Source of the DNA: Isoetes taiwanensis
Lineage: Eukaryota > Streptophyta > Lycopodiopsida > Isoetales > Isoetaceae
DNA length: 64,000 nucleotides
Reading direction: 5' to 3'
Assembly (NCBI GenBank): GCA_021234155.1
Contig: JAJEKV010000024.1
Location: forward strand, 12,250,913 to 12,314,912
Shown here: piece by piece, positions 45,800-57,650 of the stretch
Numbering within the stretch: the stretch's first letter is position 1
Layout of the letters: each line of letters starts with the position of its first letter
Position numbers and translations under genes: made by a program
Notes under the pieces: model-generated
Database searches by the model: none
Told to the model about the DNA's origin: nothing
Seen by the model: the letters and a program-made list of their open reading frames with translations, nothing else

Positions 45800-47140
45800 C
45801 TCGGCAGCAAAGCCAAAAGATACAACTTATTCATGCAAAACATATGCTTTGAGAAGAATAAACATTTCAACCCGCTCTCAATTGAATTAAACATTCCACG
45901 CTACAGGGCAGTAAAAACAACAAATATAAGCAAGCTTTTCTTTGCAAAAGAACTTGGGTCTTGTCTCCCAGCAAGAAGCAGAAACGAAATAGAATGACTC
46001 TCGAAGTCAAGAGTTAACAGGAGTAAAAAAAAATGCATGCCTTCCCATGTCTTACAACAGCAAATGCAAAGAAAATGCGCAGCTTTAACATCTGAAAAAT
46101 GAAGCAACTGGAGCCCTAAAAAGAACACTGTAAGAAAAGAAAACGGAATCAGTAGTGCCAAACAGAAGAGGAGCACCTAAAGCGAAGAATCCAATTTCTC
46201 GTTTCAAAAACCAAGGTGGTTGCTTGTTCATTCCGACACCATCTGCAGCTTAAATCTACCGCTTGACCACGCCAAGGAAGATTTGACAATCAAATTTAGA
46301 AAAAACTCCAGTTTAATACTGCAAAAGGGCAACTGGCTGGGAAGGTAGATGCATCTATGGATTCCACAAATATTCTGCGAACTTGCCTACATCAGGATCC
46401 ATCGCCCATTTGCAGGAACACCCATACTACAAATATTGAAGAACAACAGATAAAGAGCTTACCGGAACATGAGTAAATGGGCATGAGTAAAAAGTTCAAA
46501 ATGGAGACAAATCGAAGGCTATCTACCGGAATAAGATCAGGACATGTAGCATTGCAATTTTCTAGGATTCAAACGGATTTAAGACCATAGTTTGGAAGTC
46601 TAAGAAATGATAATATTCTCAGATGACGTTCTAGACTCAAAGACGATGAAGATCGGCCATGCTTCAGGAAAGCGTCTTCAACAAGCGTCAAAGAACAATA
46701 ATTATGGGATGCATAATGACAATATGAAATGGATGCGAGAGTTGCTCCAATTAGCTGGGTAATCCAGTATAGAAGTCTTATGAGCACTGTAATGTGGCCT
46801 CCAATAACTAACCCAAATGCAACTGACAGATTTATGTGCCCCTCGAGTTATGTGTCGTAGCTGCAATAGAGTTCTGGCCAACTAGGCCTGCCGGAGATAA
46901 ATCTCACATGCTTCCTTCCGGAACACTAAGCTTAGAAGTTAATCATTTCAGAGGCTTGAGAAGCCAAAGGCACCAATGGAAGTGAAAAACAGAGGAAGGG
47001 CATGCCGTTCTGGAAACTAGGCTTTTGTGCTGCTTGAAGAAGCCAGAAGCTATGGGGTCTCCCGATTTGGGTCCTCGTTTGCAAGATTATCTCAGCTGAG
47101 CTGTTGCCAGAGCCTTGACAATGAGGGAAGCCACATCTCA

Positions 47141-47598
47141 GGACCCAAATGTATTGCTTCATCTGCTGCGGCTCTTGTTGATAGGAAGGGAAAAAATAAG
47201 ATGCCAGAGCCACGAAATAGCATATGCAGTTCTAAATAGCAATAACATTCCTCGGCATTATCTCAACCTGATACAATAGAAGGGAATAGAACATACCTTC
47301 GGTAGAAAGAACTTTGAATACTAAGTCGTTAAAATCAACAGAGGGCTTCCTGATCTTTTATTGCCGAAGATCCATGGTCGAGATTGCTTGTAGAGCAAGA
47401 AAGAGGATCACTGGCAGAGCAAGAAAGGGTCGTCGTGTGGAGCATCTAATTTTTCTTTTTAACTATTTTAGTAATGAGAAGAAAAATATACATGTCGACA
47501 CCAGGGCTACCCTCAGCCCAGAAATATTAGTTTCTAATTTTTTAAGAACAGGAAATATACTGCGGACCCAAATTTATTGCTTGATCTGCTGCGGCTCT
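47141..47598. repeat. 423-bp host tandem duplication, left part, with gypsy target site
   Basis: A unit starting ggacccaaatgtattgcttc at 47141 is followed at 47564 by the start of a second unit (ggacccaaatttattgcttg). The second unit is cut at 47598 by the Gypsy element and resumes after it at 61197-61590. The target duplication gctct is at 47594-47598 and 61197-61201. Confidence 0.85.
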
Positions 47599-49179
47599 TG
47601 TGATGTTCCAGCATAAATACGTATATTCCTGGACCCGTCACTATACAAGTCTACCCATGTAGCCTTGTATACCTTAAGAAGTGGCAATGGGTGCACATCT
47701 AAGTTAAATGCTTAACTTAGATAACCTTAGGATAAGGCCCATTTCCACATGGCCTTATCCTATTGGGCAACCGCCACACGGCCCCACCCCATTGGTGCCA
47801 CATGGCATCCCATGTGGACCCTAATGTATATTAGCCCAAACCCTACCCTAGACCTCTTTCCTGACCCTAGCACCCTGAGACTCATCTACGCACTCAAAAC
47901 TCCATTTCGAGCACCGTTTGCTGTGGCATAGTCTAGTGCAGCAGCTCCCGGAGTGTGGATTCGACCTTGGAGCAAGTGCAGCTTCAATCAATTCGAAGAC
48001 CATGGAGACGCCAGGTATGTAGAGTAATGCTTTTGGTAGTTCATCTGGAAGTTAGCACTCCAGATGGGTTAGTACTTCGTATCTATCATTGAACATCTTG
48101 AACCCTAAGCAAGGAACCTTAACTGTAGTTAGATATGTATGATTAGGCTAAGATGTTCTTATTATGATTATCATGATATGATGTTATGTGATGTTGGTTG
48201 ATCATGTTTGCTCCTCTTGTATTGGGAAGGGGGGTAGAGACCTAGTAGCCATTACGTAGTATGCTCCTAGTTAGACCCCTTAGTTCCTATTATGTGCGGC
48301 CTGTGCATAAGAGCCCGCCGAGCTATTGGGGCTATGATGTGACTCAGCACTACACAACGGGGCTAGAGGCAATATGGATGGGGGATCCCTGCTAAGCATG
48401 GCTACTGGGGATCCCATAGCGGGTTAGGCCTATGGTCGGTCACTTTGTGTGGGCCGGGCATGGATCCGACACTTCCCGGGGCAATGGTGTCGCTCTGCCT
48501 CTCAGGAGTTGCAAGTGTCGGCTTGGCTCCTGTTTTGGGGGGTTAAGTCGGGTACAAATCGTGTGTCGCTACGATTCTCTAGCCGCCCGTGGAACCTCTA
48601 GACTCTGGGAAGGGGAGATGCAACCCTTCCTGCCTCGACGGACCGGGGAGATGCAACCTGGAGTAGTCCTGATGGGTGACGCCATAGGATTGCGTATCCG
48701 GAAGGCTAGAGTCATGCCAGAGCCCGATCTAGCTCATTCTGCAAAGTATGCACAGGAGGGGCAGATGGAGTGGTCAACCCTAGCCATTGTCTATAGCCAG
48801 CCCCGCCATTGTTATAACTCGGTCTGCTCTATCTTGAGGCCTAGCCAGTCAGTCATCTTCCTTATGAGTCGGAGCCATGGGTAGGAGTTCTCATGTTTTA
48901 GGGCATATGATTATCTTCTTTGTGGTTATAGATATGTGGATGGGCTTCCCTTCGAAGTAGTATGATGTGTTGTATTGCTAGTTATGACATTGTTTATGCT
49001 TCCGCTGTGATAGGAGCCCATAGGGGAAGGGCGCCCAAGACACCTTCGTGTCCCCTTTCCGCACTAGGATCACCCCAGAGTGCGGGATAGACGGAGGGCC
49101 CGTGTGGTCGAAGGACCGGATGGGGGATTTCCTGCGGAGTGTATGGCCGGGCGCCGTATATTTAGCAGGGAGCGTCACA
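47599..49179 (+). repeat. Gypsy 5' LTR
   Basis: 1581 bp from tgtgatgttcc to gcgtcaca. It preserves the unoccupied Helitron target gatgtta-tgtgatg near 48180-48192. A 150-codon open frame (48432-48884) lies in its GC-rich second half and is also open in the 3' LTR (60449-60901). Confidence 0.92.
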
Positions 49180-49180
49180 A

Positions 49181-49192
49181 TGGTATCAGAGC
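49181..49192 (+). other. Gypsy primer binding site (initiator tRNA-Met)
   Basis: tggtatcagagc lies one base after the 5' LTR end and is complementary to the 3' end of initiator tRNA-Met. Confidence 0.92.
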
Positions 49193-49746
49193 GATGTTCT
49201 TGGTTAACTAGGAATTAGCACTGACCATGTCCCTGAAAGTAGTCTAACAGGCCTAATAGGGTGTGAAATGAAAAGTTTCCACCAGAGAACCTCGAAAATA
49301 GGGGAAAAAAATTTTCTCCTAGGTAGTGGGTCCGTAAGAATCGGCTAAGCTGTTAGATGAGGAAAAAGAATGAGCCAAATTAACATTCTAGTAGAATTGG
49401 AGTGAAAATTATGCATCAGCATCCGATTTCACCTAAAATGGGTTGACGAATCATGCCAATCCGAGACCTGGGTGAAAAATGGCGCAAATTCATAATTAAC
49501 ACTTCAAACCATTAGCAAAAATTCGAAAATTTAGTATAATACAGTATTAAGTATATATTAATAATTAGGTATATTGGAGTAATTAATAAGGGGGGCTAAT
49601 TAGTAGACCTATTAATGGTAGGGGAATATTCCCTAGAGCATCTTCCTTTTTAAATATCTTCTTGCCACCTCATTTCTCCCCAACCTTGCCTACACCCTCC
49701 TCTCTCTTGATCAGCCTTACGTCATCAGTTTCCCTAACCGTAAGAC
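49193..49746 (+). other. Gypsy 5' leader
   Basis: AT-rich non-coding stretch of about 550 bases between the primer binding site and the first ATG at 49747. It should hold the packaging signal of the element, but no structure was worked out. Confidence 0.5.
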
Positions 49747-50773
49747 ATGGCAAGGACAAAATGCACCATGAGAAAAAATTGGCGCTCCCCTTCGATGACA
49801 GCAGCAGCTGGTGGACATGGGAAGCAGATACCAGAGCACCTCCGGCCGAGGCAAGATGAGGAGTCGTCTTCTTCGACCAACGAGACCTTCCACGCCTCGC
49901 AGGAGGAGCCCCAGAGCAGCTCTTCGTCGGTAGGGACCCAACAAACCGACGAGACCCGTCACCTTAGCCCCCTGTCTGACCAGGAGGAGGAGCACCAGGG
50001 AGACGAGCAGCAGCAGCAGGACCAAGATCATCAGCAGCAGCAGCAGCAACATCAGGATCAGCAGTAGCAGCAGCAGACCCAGCAGCCGCAGTAGCAGGAA
50101 TGCCAAGAGGAGGTGGGGACATCTAGAAAGAAGAAGGGCAAGGAGAAAGTTGCGGAGTGGCCGGAGGAGACAGCGGCCCGGAAGAAAAGGGAGAGGGAGC
50201 AGAAGGAGAAGCAGAGGAGGAAGAGGGTGAGGAGAGATAAGCCACCGGGGACCGTGACAATCGAAGAACCTCGCCCACGCAAGGAGGAGGACGAACGGCA
50301 GGAGGAAGGAGATGGGGAAGAAGAGGAGGAGACCGAAGAGGAGGAGAACGTGCAAGACGCTGGGGAACCTTCGGACCCCAACGCACGCCCACTCTACCCT
50401 AAGTGGCCCAAGCCACCTAAGGTAGTAAAGAAGCAGAAGGTGGGCGAGCGTGAATTCACGCTCCGGCAGGATCGGGAATTCAAGTGCCAGATGAAGGTGT
50501 ACCAAGAGTACCTCCGTCATTTGGGCGAGGTACAATGACCCGTACTTCGTAGCGAACGTCATGAAATGCGTGAAGGGGGGGGGCAGCCAAGAACCAGCCC
50601 AAGCTGCCGCCACCCAGGCCAGAGAAGCCGAAGAAGGAACTCCCTGCACCCCAAATGGCTCGAGCCCTCGAAGGGGGATCTTCTAGAAATATCTTGCAAA
50701 ATGTCGGCAAAGGACTTCGACTCAGGGATGTCAAGAACTTCTTCAAATCGATGAAGAGGCATCGAAGATGAAC
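49747..50773 (+). pseudogene. Extra ORF upstream of gag in the chromovirus
   Basis: A single frame runs 49747-50538 with two TAG codons, both in CAG repeats and explained by C-to-T changes. The product has a short N-terminus, a Gln/Asp-rich middle (DEQQQQDQDHQQQQ), and a Lys/Glu-rich part (EEEETEEEENVQD). It then reads REFTLRQDREFKCQMKVYQE, and after a frame break RLRDVKNFFKSMKRHR before a stop near 50773. I know no domain match. It is separated from gag by an AT-rich spacer (50774-50985). It may be the front part of a longer gag or an additional protein. The long Leu-rich minus-strand frame over it is a shadow of the CAG-like repeats. Confidence 0.6.
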
Positions 50774-50985
50774 ATTTTCTATTTTCACTTATCTTCTAAA
50801 TTGTATTGAATGTCTTCACTTCTATGTATTATCATGTACCTTACATAAATGTATAACACTTATATTATAATTGCTATATATTGTCCTTGACTTATAAGTG
50901 GAGTTTTGATATAATTTCTTTTATATCTAACAATAAGTGACTTGTAAATAAGGATGAATAATGTATAACTTAAATAACAGGCATT
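50774..50985. other. AT-rich spacer between the extra ORF and gag
   Basis: About 210 bases with very high AT content and many short stop-rich frames, ending aataacag before the gag-like reading frame. The ending resembles an intron acceptor, but no clean donor was found near the end of the extra ORF. It could also be an internal promoter region. Confidence 0.4.
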
Positions 50986-51065
50986 GACGACCAATACTTG
51001 CAGCAAGGAACATCGGCTCAGGGTCTCAAGGCCAGGGCCGGCAGCACCATTGGGTACCTAGAAAC

Positions 51066-51950
51066 TTGTTTGGGCGAGAACAAGACGACAACAACGATGA
51101 AATGACGGTGGAGACAGTGAATGCAAGGCCCACGCAGATGAGAAACCAGATGCAAAACCTGCTTCAGTGGGCAACCCCATTGATGAACGCTCAGGAATAC
51201 GGACCTCCACCACCACCTCCACCCCCGGTGCAAGGCATTGATGAGGCTCCACAGCCAAAAGGGAAAGAGAATCAAGGAAATGTTAGGGATAGGAAGAGAC
51301 AAAGGAGAACCAGAAGGACCCCAACACCATCCAGCTCTAGCGTATCAGATACCTCTGACAGCCAGGCCGGTAGCAGCTCCAAGAGTGAGCCAGATGCATC
51401 GCAGGATAGGAAAAAGAGCAGAAAGGCAAATGATTACCAGAAGAAAGTGGATAGTGCCATGAGTAATGTCTGGAAGACGAGGAAGCTTGGTCAGTTTTCA
51501 GGAAAAGACAGGTCAGGCATGGAAGCAAAAGCGTGGCTTGATGAGATGGAGGAATTTGGGAATTCCTATGGCATGAAAGACAAGGACATAGGCAAGGTTG
51601 CAACAGCCAACCTAATAGGACCAGCCAGGATATGGTAGAAAGGTATGCTAAGTCTAATAAGTTGAGACAGAACAACTGCAGATTCAAGACCTTCAGCAAG
51701 GCCTTCTGCAAACATTATGTGCCAAGATCCCACACTAGCAGGCAGATCCAGCAGTTCTACAGGCTAGATCAGGGGAACCTATCAGTGGCCAAGTACACAG
51801 AGGAATTCATGAGGTTGAGGCTCAATGTTCCCGGGATCTCTGAAAGGCAAGCGGTCGACGGATACATTGAAGGGTTGAACAACAACATCAGAAGGCTAGT
51901 TCGAGCAATCAACCCAAGGACAGTCGCGGAAGCCGAGGACAAGGCCTGAG
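51066..51950 (+). pseudogene. Gypsy Gag (retrotrans_gag)
   Basis: A Pro- and Ser-rich N-terminal part leads to KAWLDEMEEFGNSYGMKDKD and ARIW, the start of the capsid fold. An indel near 51635 changes the frame, after which KTFSKAFCKHYVPRSHTSRQ, FYRLDQGNLSVAKYTEEFMR and AVDGYIEGLNNNIRRLV complete the retrotrans_gag pattern. It forms the particle that packages the RNA. The frame ends at a TGA at 51948. Confidence 0.85.
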
Positions 51951-52188
51951 TTTGGAAGAAGCCCCAGTAACTCCAGGGCAGAAACAGTTACCCTTCAAAG
52001 GTAAGACGGCAGGGCAGTATCAGAATAGGCAAGCAGCAAATACGCCAGCTGGAGGCCAACAACAGGGGAAAGCTCAGGGAAAGCACTTCGGAGACTGCAG
52101 GCCATAGGATGGATCAGGGGGCAGTCCGCTCAAGCGTCTTTTAGACAGCATCCCTAAGGAGAAGAGACAGGAGTGCATTGAAAAGAAG

Positions 52189-52647
52189 TTGTGCTTTAGG
52201 TGCTTCCAGCCAGGGCACAAAACACACAACTGTCCATTCGCGTTGGCAGAACTCGCAGATTGGGAATCGCCGACCGAAGGTGATGATGAAGATGACGACG
52301 AGCAGGAAGGCCAAGATTTTATAGAAGATGTGTGCAAAATCTGTGCAGCTATTGAGTCAGGGGATGTTGAGAACCAGTCCATAGTCATCTCGACTGAGGG
52401 AATTATAGATAGCAGTCCATACCTAGTCTTGATAGATACAGGTAGCTCTCATAACTTTGCCTCTCCTAGGCTTGCTGCCCTAATGAAGAGCAAGGTCTTG
52501 AAGTCAAAGCCAAGGCCAGTTAGCATGGCAAGTGGTGCCATTCGCCACATTAAGGGGAGGAGGATCACATTTGACATAGACCTTAGTGGAAGCAAGTGGC
52601 CGATGGGGGCAGAAGTCATGGATATTGGAAAGTATATGATCTTATAG
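52189..52647 (+). pseudogene. Gypsy zinc knuckle and protease
   Basis: CFRCFQPGHKTHNC is a CCHC knuckle closing Gag. An acidic linker (EGDDEDDDEQEG) follows, then the aspartic protease with LVLIDTGSSHNFAS near 52430, where DTG is the active site. A break near 52640 moves the end of the protease (VGMEFLKPAKAMIDC) into the frame 52596-53099. Confidence 0.88.
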
Positions 52648-53620
52648 TAGGAATGGAGTTCCTAAAGCCAGCTAAAGCCATGATTGACTGCGAGCGCAAC
52701 GAGATCTCCATGACGGCGCCGGACGGCAACAAATTTATAGTAAAAGGTAAGAAGGTAGCTTCTTCTATGCAGTGCATTTCTATGAAGCAGCTAAGAAAGA
52801 GTATAGAAAGAAACAAGGTGGATTATATTCTGAGGTTAGAGGCAATTGAACCAAGTAAAGAGAAGGGAAGTGACCTAAGGGGGAATCGGTTGCCCAAGTC
52901 AGTAGCAAGGCTCATTAGGGAGTTCAATGATGTATTTCCGGATGAAATCCGTCAGCTACCACCTTATAGGGGTTTAGAGTGTGAAATCACATTAGCTCCA
53001 GATGCTAAGCCTACCAGCAAGGCACCTTATAGAATGAGCACCCCAGAGTTGATAGAGCTCAAGAAGCAACTGCAGGAATGCTTGACCTTGGATTTATAAG
53101 AGCAAGTGTGTCTCCCTTTGGGGCACCTATACTCATCGTCAAGAAGAAAGATGGGAGTCTAAGAATGTGTATAGACTATCGCCAGCTTAACAAGCAGACG
53201 ATAAAGAATAAATATGCTCTACCAAGGGCAGATGATTTGATGGATCAGCTCCAAGGAGCGAAAGTTTTCTCTAAGATTGACTTAAGGTCAGGTTACCACC
53301 AAATAAGGATAAAGGAAGAAGATATCCATAAGACCGCCTTCAGAACGCGGTACGGGCACTTCGAGTTTACAGTAATGCCTTTTGGCTTATCGAATGCCCC
53401 GGCAACCTTTATGCGTCTCATGAACGACATCTTCAGGGAGTTCTTGGACGAGTTTTTCATTGTATTCTTCGACGACATCTTAGTCTACAGCAAGTCCATT
53501 GAAGAGCATTGTCAGCATTTGAGAAGAGTGTTGGAGAAGTTGAGGCGGCACGGTTGTATGGGAAGCTCTTCAAATGTCACTTTGCAACATGTCGAGTGGA
53601 ATATTTGGGGCACATGGTAA
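52596..53620 (+). pseudogene. Gypsy reverse transcriptase
   Basis: The frame 52596-53099 ends the protease and begins the RT with FNDVFPDEI, LPPYRGLECEITL and [11 protein letters not shown]. After an indel near 53085 the frame 53078-53620 has [63 protein letters not shown] and the catalytic box FFDDILVYS in place of the common YVDDILVYS. It then loses frame near 53570. Confidence 0.9.
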
Positions 53621-54250
53621 CAGCCGAAGGGATTTCTACAGATCCGTCAATGAAGCAATAGTTGATTGGCCAGCTCCAAGGAACGTGGCAGAAGTGAGAA
53701 GTTTTCTCGGTCTGGCAGGATACTATAGGAAGTTCGTAAAGGACTTCGCTAGGTGGGCGTCCCCCTTATTGGACCTCACGAAGAGCAATAAGATAAAGGA
53801 TTGGGCAAAGTTTTGGCTTGAGAATGTCCAAGCTTCCTTTGAAAAACTCAAAGAGGCTCTAACGACAGCTCCAGTCCTCATCCTTCCAGATTCGAGCAAA
53901 GATAAGCTAGTGGCCACGGATGCGAGCAAGATAGCAACAGGTGCAGTTTTGATGCAAGAAGGAAGGGTAGTCGTCTACGACTCAAAGACGATGAGCGACG
54001 CGAAGCAACGCTACCCAACCCATGATCAGGAGTTATTAGCCATTGTCAGGGCACTAAGGATTTGGAGGCATTATTTGCTAGGGAGGAAGTTTCAGTTAGA
54101 TACTGATCACCAGAGCCTTCAATATCTTTTCACGCAACCATTCCTCAACCTAAGGCAAAGGCGCAAAGGAGGTGGATGGAATTCCTTGAGGAATATGATT
54201 TCGACATAGTGTATAAGCTCGGCAAGCTTAATGTTGTTGCAGATGCCCTC
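53574..54250 (+). pseudogene. Gypsy RNase H
   Basis: The frame 53574-54209 begins with the end of the RT ([20 protein letters not shown]) and continues as RNase H with [37 protein letters not shown] and [12 protein letters not shown]. An indel near 54160 moves the end (YKLGKLNVVADALSRRP) to another frame. The key acidic residues are present. Confidence 0.9.
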
Positions 54251-54333
54251 TCTAGGAGACCATTCGAGACGAGAACACATTGTAATGCTATATCAACTCT
54301 TTCGAGTGAGATGGCAAGAAAATTGAGGAGACA

Positions 54334-55662
54334 TTGCCATCTGATGAGGATTTCAGGGAGGTATGGGCAAGCCTCTCTAAGGAGGCTAGAACAGATAAGA
54401 AACGGGAGGCCTTCAAACATTATAGGAAGGACGGCAACCTGTTGTACCATAAAGATAAGTTGTGTGTGCCCGAATCATCAGGAGTAAGAAAGTTAATTCT
54501 TCATGACACACACAACAGCCCAATAGCCGGGCACGCAGGATTTATGAAGACGTATTTCAAGATTCGAAGTAGCTATTTCTGGCCCGGAATGAAGAAACAG
54601 ATAGCCAGATATATTCAGGAATGCCAGTTGTGTCAGCAGACCAAGGCAGAGTAGCTTCGAATTCCGGGAGCCTTGGAACCTTTGGCAGTGTTTAATGCAA
54701 AGTGGGAAGTAATAAGCATGGATTTTATTACGGGACTTCCTAGAACTCTTCGAGGCAAAGACGCACTAATGGTGGTCGTAGATAAATTATCTAAGATGGC
54801 ACACTTTGTGCCTTGCAAAACTACGGACACAGCCTTAGACACTGCCGTTCTATTTGTAAAGGAGATTTTTAGACTCCACGGCATGCCTCGCGAGATAATC
54901 TCAGATAGGGATTCGAAGTTCATGAGTGCATTCTGGCAGGATCTTTTTGCCACGATCCAGACCAAGCTCTCGATGAGCACAGCTTACCACCCTCAGACGG
55001 ATGGCAAGACGGAGCGGACGAATTGCATCATCGAAGATATGCTCAGAAGTTATGTATGGAATAAGCAATCCAAGTGGGATGATTTCATCCACTTAGTAGA
55101 ATTTACCTACAACAGTACGAAGCAGGAGTCATCGCAGATGTCTCCCTTCATGATCAATTACGGGTACCAGTGCCTCACCCCGGATACTTGGCACAATCCT
55201 GTGTCAAAGGTCGAAGTATCCCAGCAAATGCTAGGAGATATGCAGCAGCTGGTTGAGGAAGTAAGGGGGTACCTATTAGCTGCAAGAAGTCGGCAGAAGA
55301 GTGTAGCCGACAGGCACAGGACCGTAAGGGAGTTCAAGGTGGGTGACAAGGTGTGGTTGAAGATCAAGGTGAAGCAAGCTAAGCTCCGCATAGGGAATTG
55401 CAAGAAGTTCGCCCCCAGGTGGGCCGGTCCGTTCAAGATCTTGGAGAGAGTGGGCTCTCAGGCCTACAAGTTGGATCTCCCGGCGCACCTCAAAGTCCAC
55501 AAGGTCTTCCATGTGAGTTTATTAAAAAGGCACGATCCTAACCCTGATGAGGTTTTGGATACTCCAACTTTGTTGGAAACGACAGAGGAGCAAGTTGAAA
55601 TTGTGCCTGAATTGCTTCTTGATAAGTCATTCAAGAAGACTAGGAGGTCTCAGTTCCTCTAG
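54334..55662 (+). pseudogene. Gypsy integrase
   Basis: The frame 54334-54654 holds the zinc-binding H2C2 region (HDTHNSPIAGHAGFMKTY and QECQLCQQTK). A TAG at 54652 separates it from 54673-55662, which has the catalytic Asp in ISMDFITGLP, the second in ISDRDSKF and the Glu in KTERTN. The GPY/F-like C-terminal domain follows (GDKVWLKIK, then RWAGPFKILERVG). The catalytic triad is complete. Confidence 0.92.
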
Positions 55663-55809
55663 TATTTGGTAAAGTGGAAACACTTGCCCGTGGAAGACGC
55701 GACCTGGGTATTGAAGCAGGATTTGGAGAAGCAATACCCAGAGTTCATGAAGGAGTTTGATGGGCGAATCATCTCCGAGTTGGTCGATGCCGACTTGCTA
55801 GGAGGTTAG
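55663..55809 (+). pseudogene. Integrase-linked chromodomain
   Basis: Immediately after the TAG at 55660 the same frame continues YLVKWKHLPVEDATWVLKQD and EKQYPEFMKEFDG to a stop at about 55807. The Y-L-V-K-W-K and the A-T-W motifs are typical chromodomain landmarks and direct chromovirus integration to marked chromatin. The TAG that cuts it off is a single-codon lesion. Confidence 0.85.
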
Positions 55810-55893
55810 CTTAGTATGTTTCTTAGTTAGCCGTAGCTCTGGCATATGTATTCTAGTTAGTAGAGTGCATATGCCAGAATCTTGGAACGTGTA

Positions 55894-56290
55894 GGCGATG
55901 ATGGGATACGCCTTTAAGGCATTCTCTAGGCCAACACGCACCAAAAGGTGCGCATGACCAGTAGGGACATGCGAAAGAGGAAGTGAGGCATGGTGGGCGA
56001 TGATGGGACATCGATCGGATGCTCTCTATGCCACGATGCGGGGCTCACGCACCTGACCATAGGGGGCTCATGGTGAAGGTTAAGTGATCATGCGCAATGA
56101 TGGGATCGTGAGACGTTCCCTAGCTTGAAACCCTCGGGGCATGATGCACTTGGGAGTACTCGACAACGGGTAATCGAGTACAAGGTAGCACTTGATCATG
56201 GGCGATGATAGGAGCATCTTAAATGTTCCTTAAGCTCAAATCCTTAGGGGCCATGATCGGGTGCAAGGTAGTAGGGTAACCTTGAGCTAG
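55894..56290 (+). repeat. Four imperfect repeats of about 100 bp in the Gypsy 3' non-coding region
   Basis: ggcgatgatggga or a close variant starts at 55894, 55996, 56093 and 56201 (spacing 102, 97, 108). Each is followed at similar distance by related words such as ttccctagc or ttctctaggcc and ggcatgatg. The units are diverged but clearly related. Their position between the chromodomain stop and the polypurine tract suggests an RNA structural role. Confidence 0.7.
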
Positions 56291-56623
56291 TAGTTCGGCT
56301 CAAGGGTGGTCCCCTAAAACCACAATTATTAACTTAACTAACGTAATGTGCTACTCGTGCAGGGCGAGCATAGGAGAGCACCGACGGGAGCGCATTACGT
56401 GGACGCGGGGAGGCATAATTTAGACTTAAAAATTATGAACCCTAACGCTATGTGATAATGTTTTGACTTACTATAGCATTACTGTTGTTAAAGCTATATA
56501 ATTTTGTATAGGTATAAATATAGCCTATACTATATGTTATTTGAATAATAGAAGTTGCATGTATCTTGTTTTGCAGGAGCGTGTAGGGTAGTTACCTTAG
56601 CGTAATGCTGAGGATATCATTAT

Positions 56624-56639
56624 CCTAAGGGGGGGAGAA
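56624..56639 (+). other. Gypsy polypurine tract
   Basis: aagggggggagaa lies directly before the 3' LTR, the expected primer for plus-strand synthesis. Confidence 0.88.
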
Positions 56640-57650
56640 TGTCACGTTCCAGGGGAATATACGCCATAAATACGTATATTCTTGGACCCGTCACGATACA
56701 AGTCTACCCATGTAGCCTTGTATACCTTAAGAAGTGGCAACGGGTGCACATCTAAGTTAAATGCTTAACTTAGATAACCTTAGGATAAGGCCCATTTCCA
56801 CATGGTCTTATCCTATTGGGCAACCGCCACACGGCCCCACCCCATTGGTGCCACGTGGCATCCCATGTGGACCCTAACTTATATTAGCCCAAACCCTAAC
56901 CCTAGACCTCTTTCCTGACCCTAGCACCCTGAGACTCATCTACGCACTCGAAACTCCGTTTCGAGCACCGTTTGCTGTGGCATAGTCTAGTGCAGCAGCC
57001 CCCGGAGTGTGGATTCGACCTTGGAGCAACTGCAGCTTCGACCAATTCGAAGACCATGGAGATGCCAGGATTGGGAGGGAGTGCTTCTGGAGCAGGTATG
57101 TAGAGTAGTGCTCTTGGTAGTTCATCTGGAAGTTAGCACTCCAGATGGGTTACTTCGTATCTAGAGTAGAGCCATCCTAGAACCCTTATTGAACATCTTG
57201 AACCCTAATCAAGGAACCTTAACTGTAGGTTATATATGTATGATTAGGTTAAGATGTTCTTATTATGATTATCATGATATGATGTTACTAGTAACGGTGC
57301 CCAGCGTTGCTGGGCAAAATTTGGTAACATGTAAATGTTGGGAACTTGTACAATCTAGCAGAACTTGCTGGGAACATATTATGTTGTCTTGCTAAGCTTA
57401 TTTCCCTAGCTTTATTTATTTTGGGAGCTTATTTCCTAAGCTTATTTCGCATACATTTTCCTCCTAGCTATTTGCACGACGTTTAATTCATCAGCAATAT
57501 AAATATACTTATTAGTTAGCACTCCCAAGTAATTCCATTTCTTACTTTGACAAAATTTGTAACTATTTCTCGCACTAACTTTCTCTTGAATATGTAGCAA
57601 AATAACAGGGGGTTCCAGGGGGATTTGATATAGATATAATTCTTGAAACC

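Larger units (their letters stand above)
42040..47140. other. Repeat-rich intergenic DNA
   Basis: No intact gene was recognised in this 5.1 kb. It contains a 52-bp tandem duplication, a 443-bp tandem duplication, a GC-rich hairpin and one exon-like frame, listed separately. The remaining frames are shorter than 100 codons and without motifs. Confidence 0.5.

Noticed and set aside
46932-47213. 93-codon minus-strand frame as a gene
   Set aside because: It has no motif and extends into the 423-bp repeat unit; likely chance.
49717-50649. 310-codon minus-strand frame, Leu-rich
   Set aside because: It is the complement of the CAG- and GAG-rich extra ORF of the chromovirus; composition explains its openness.
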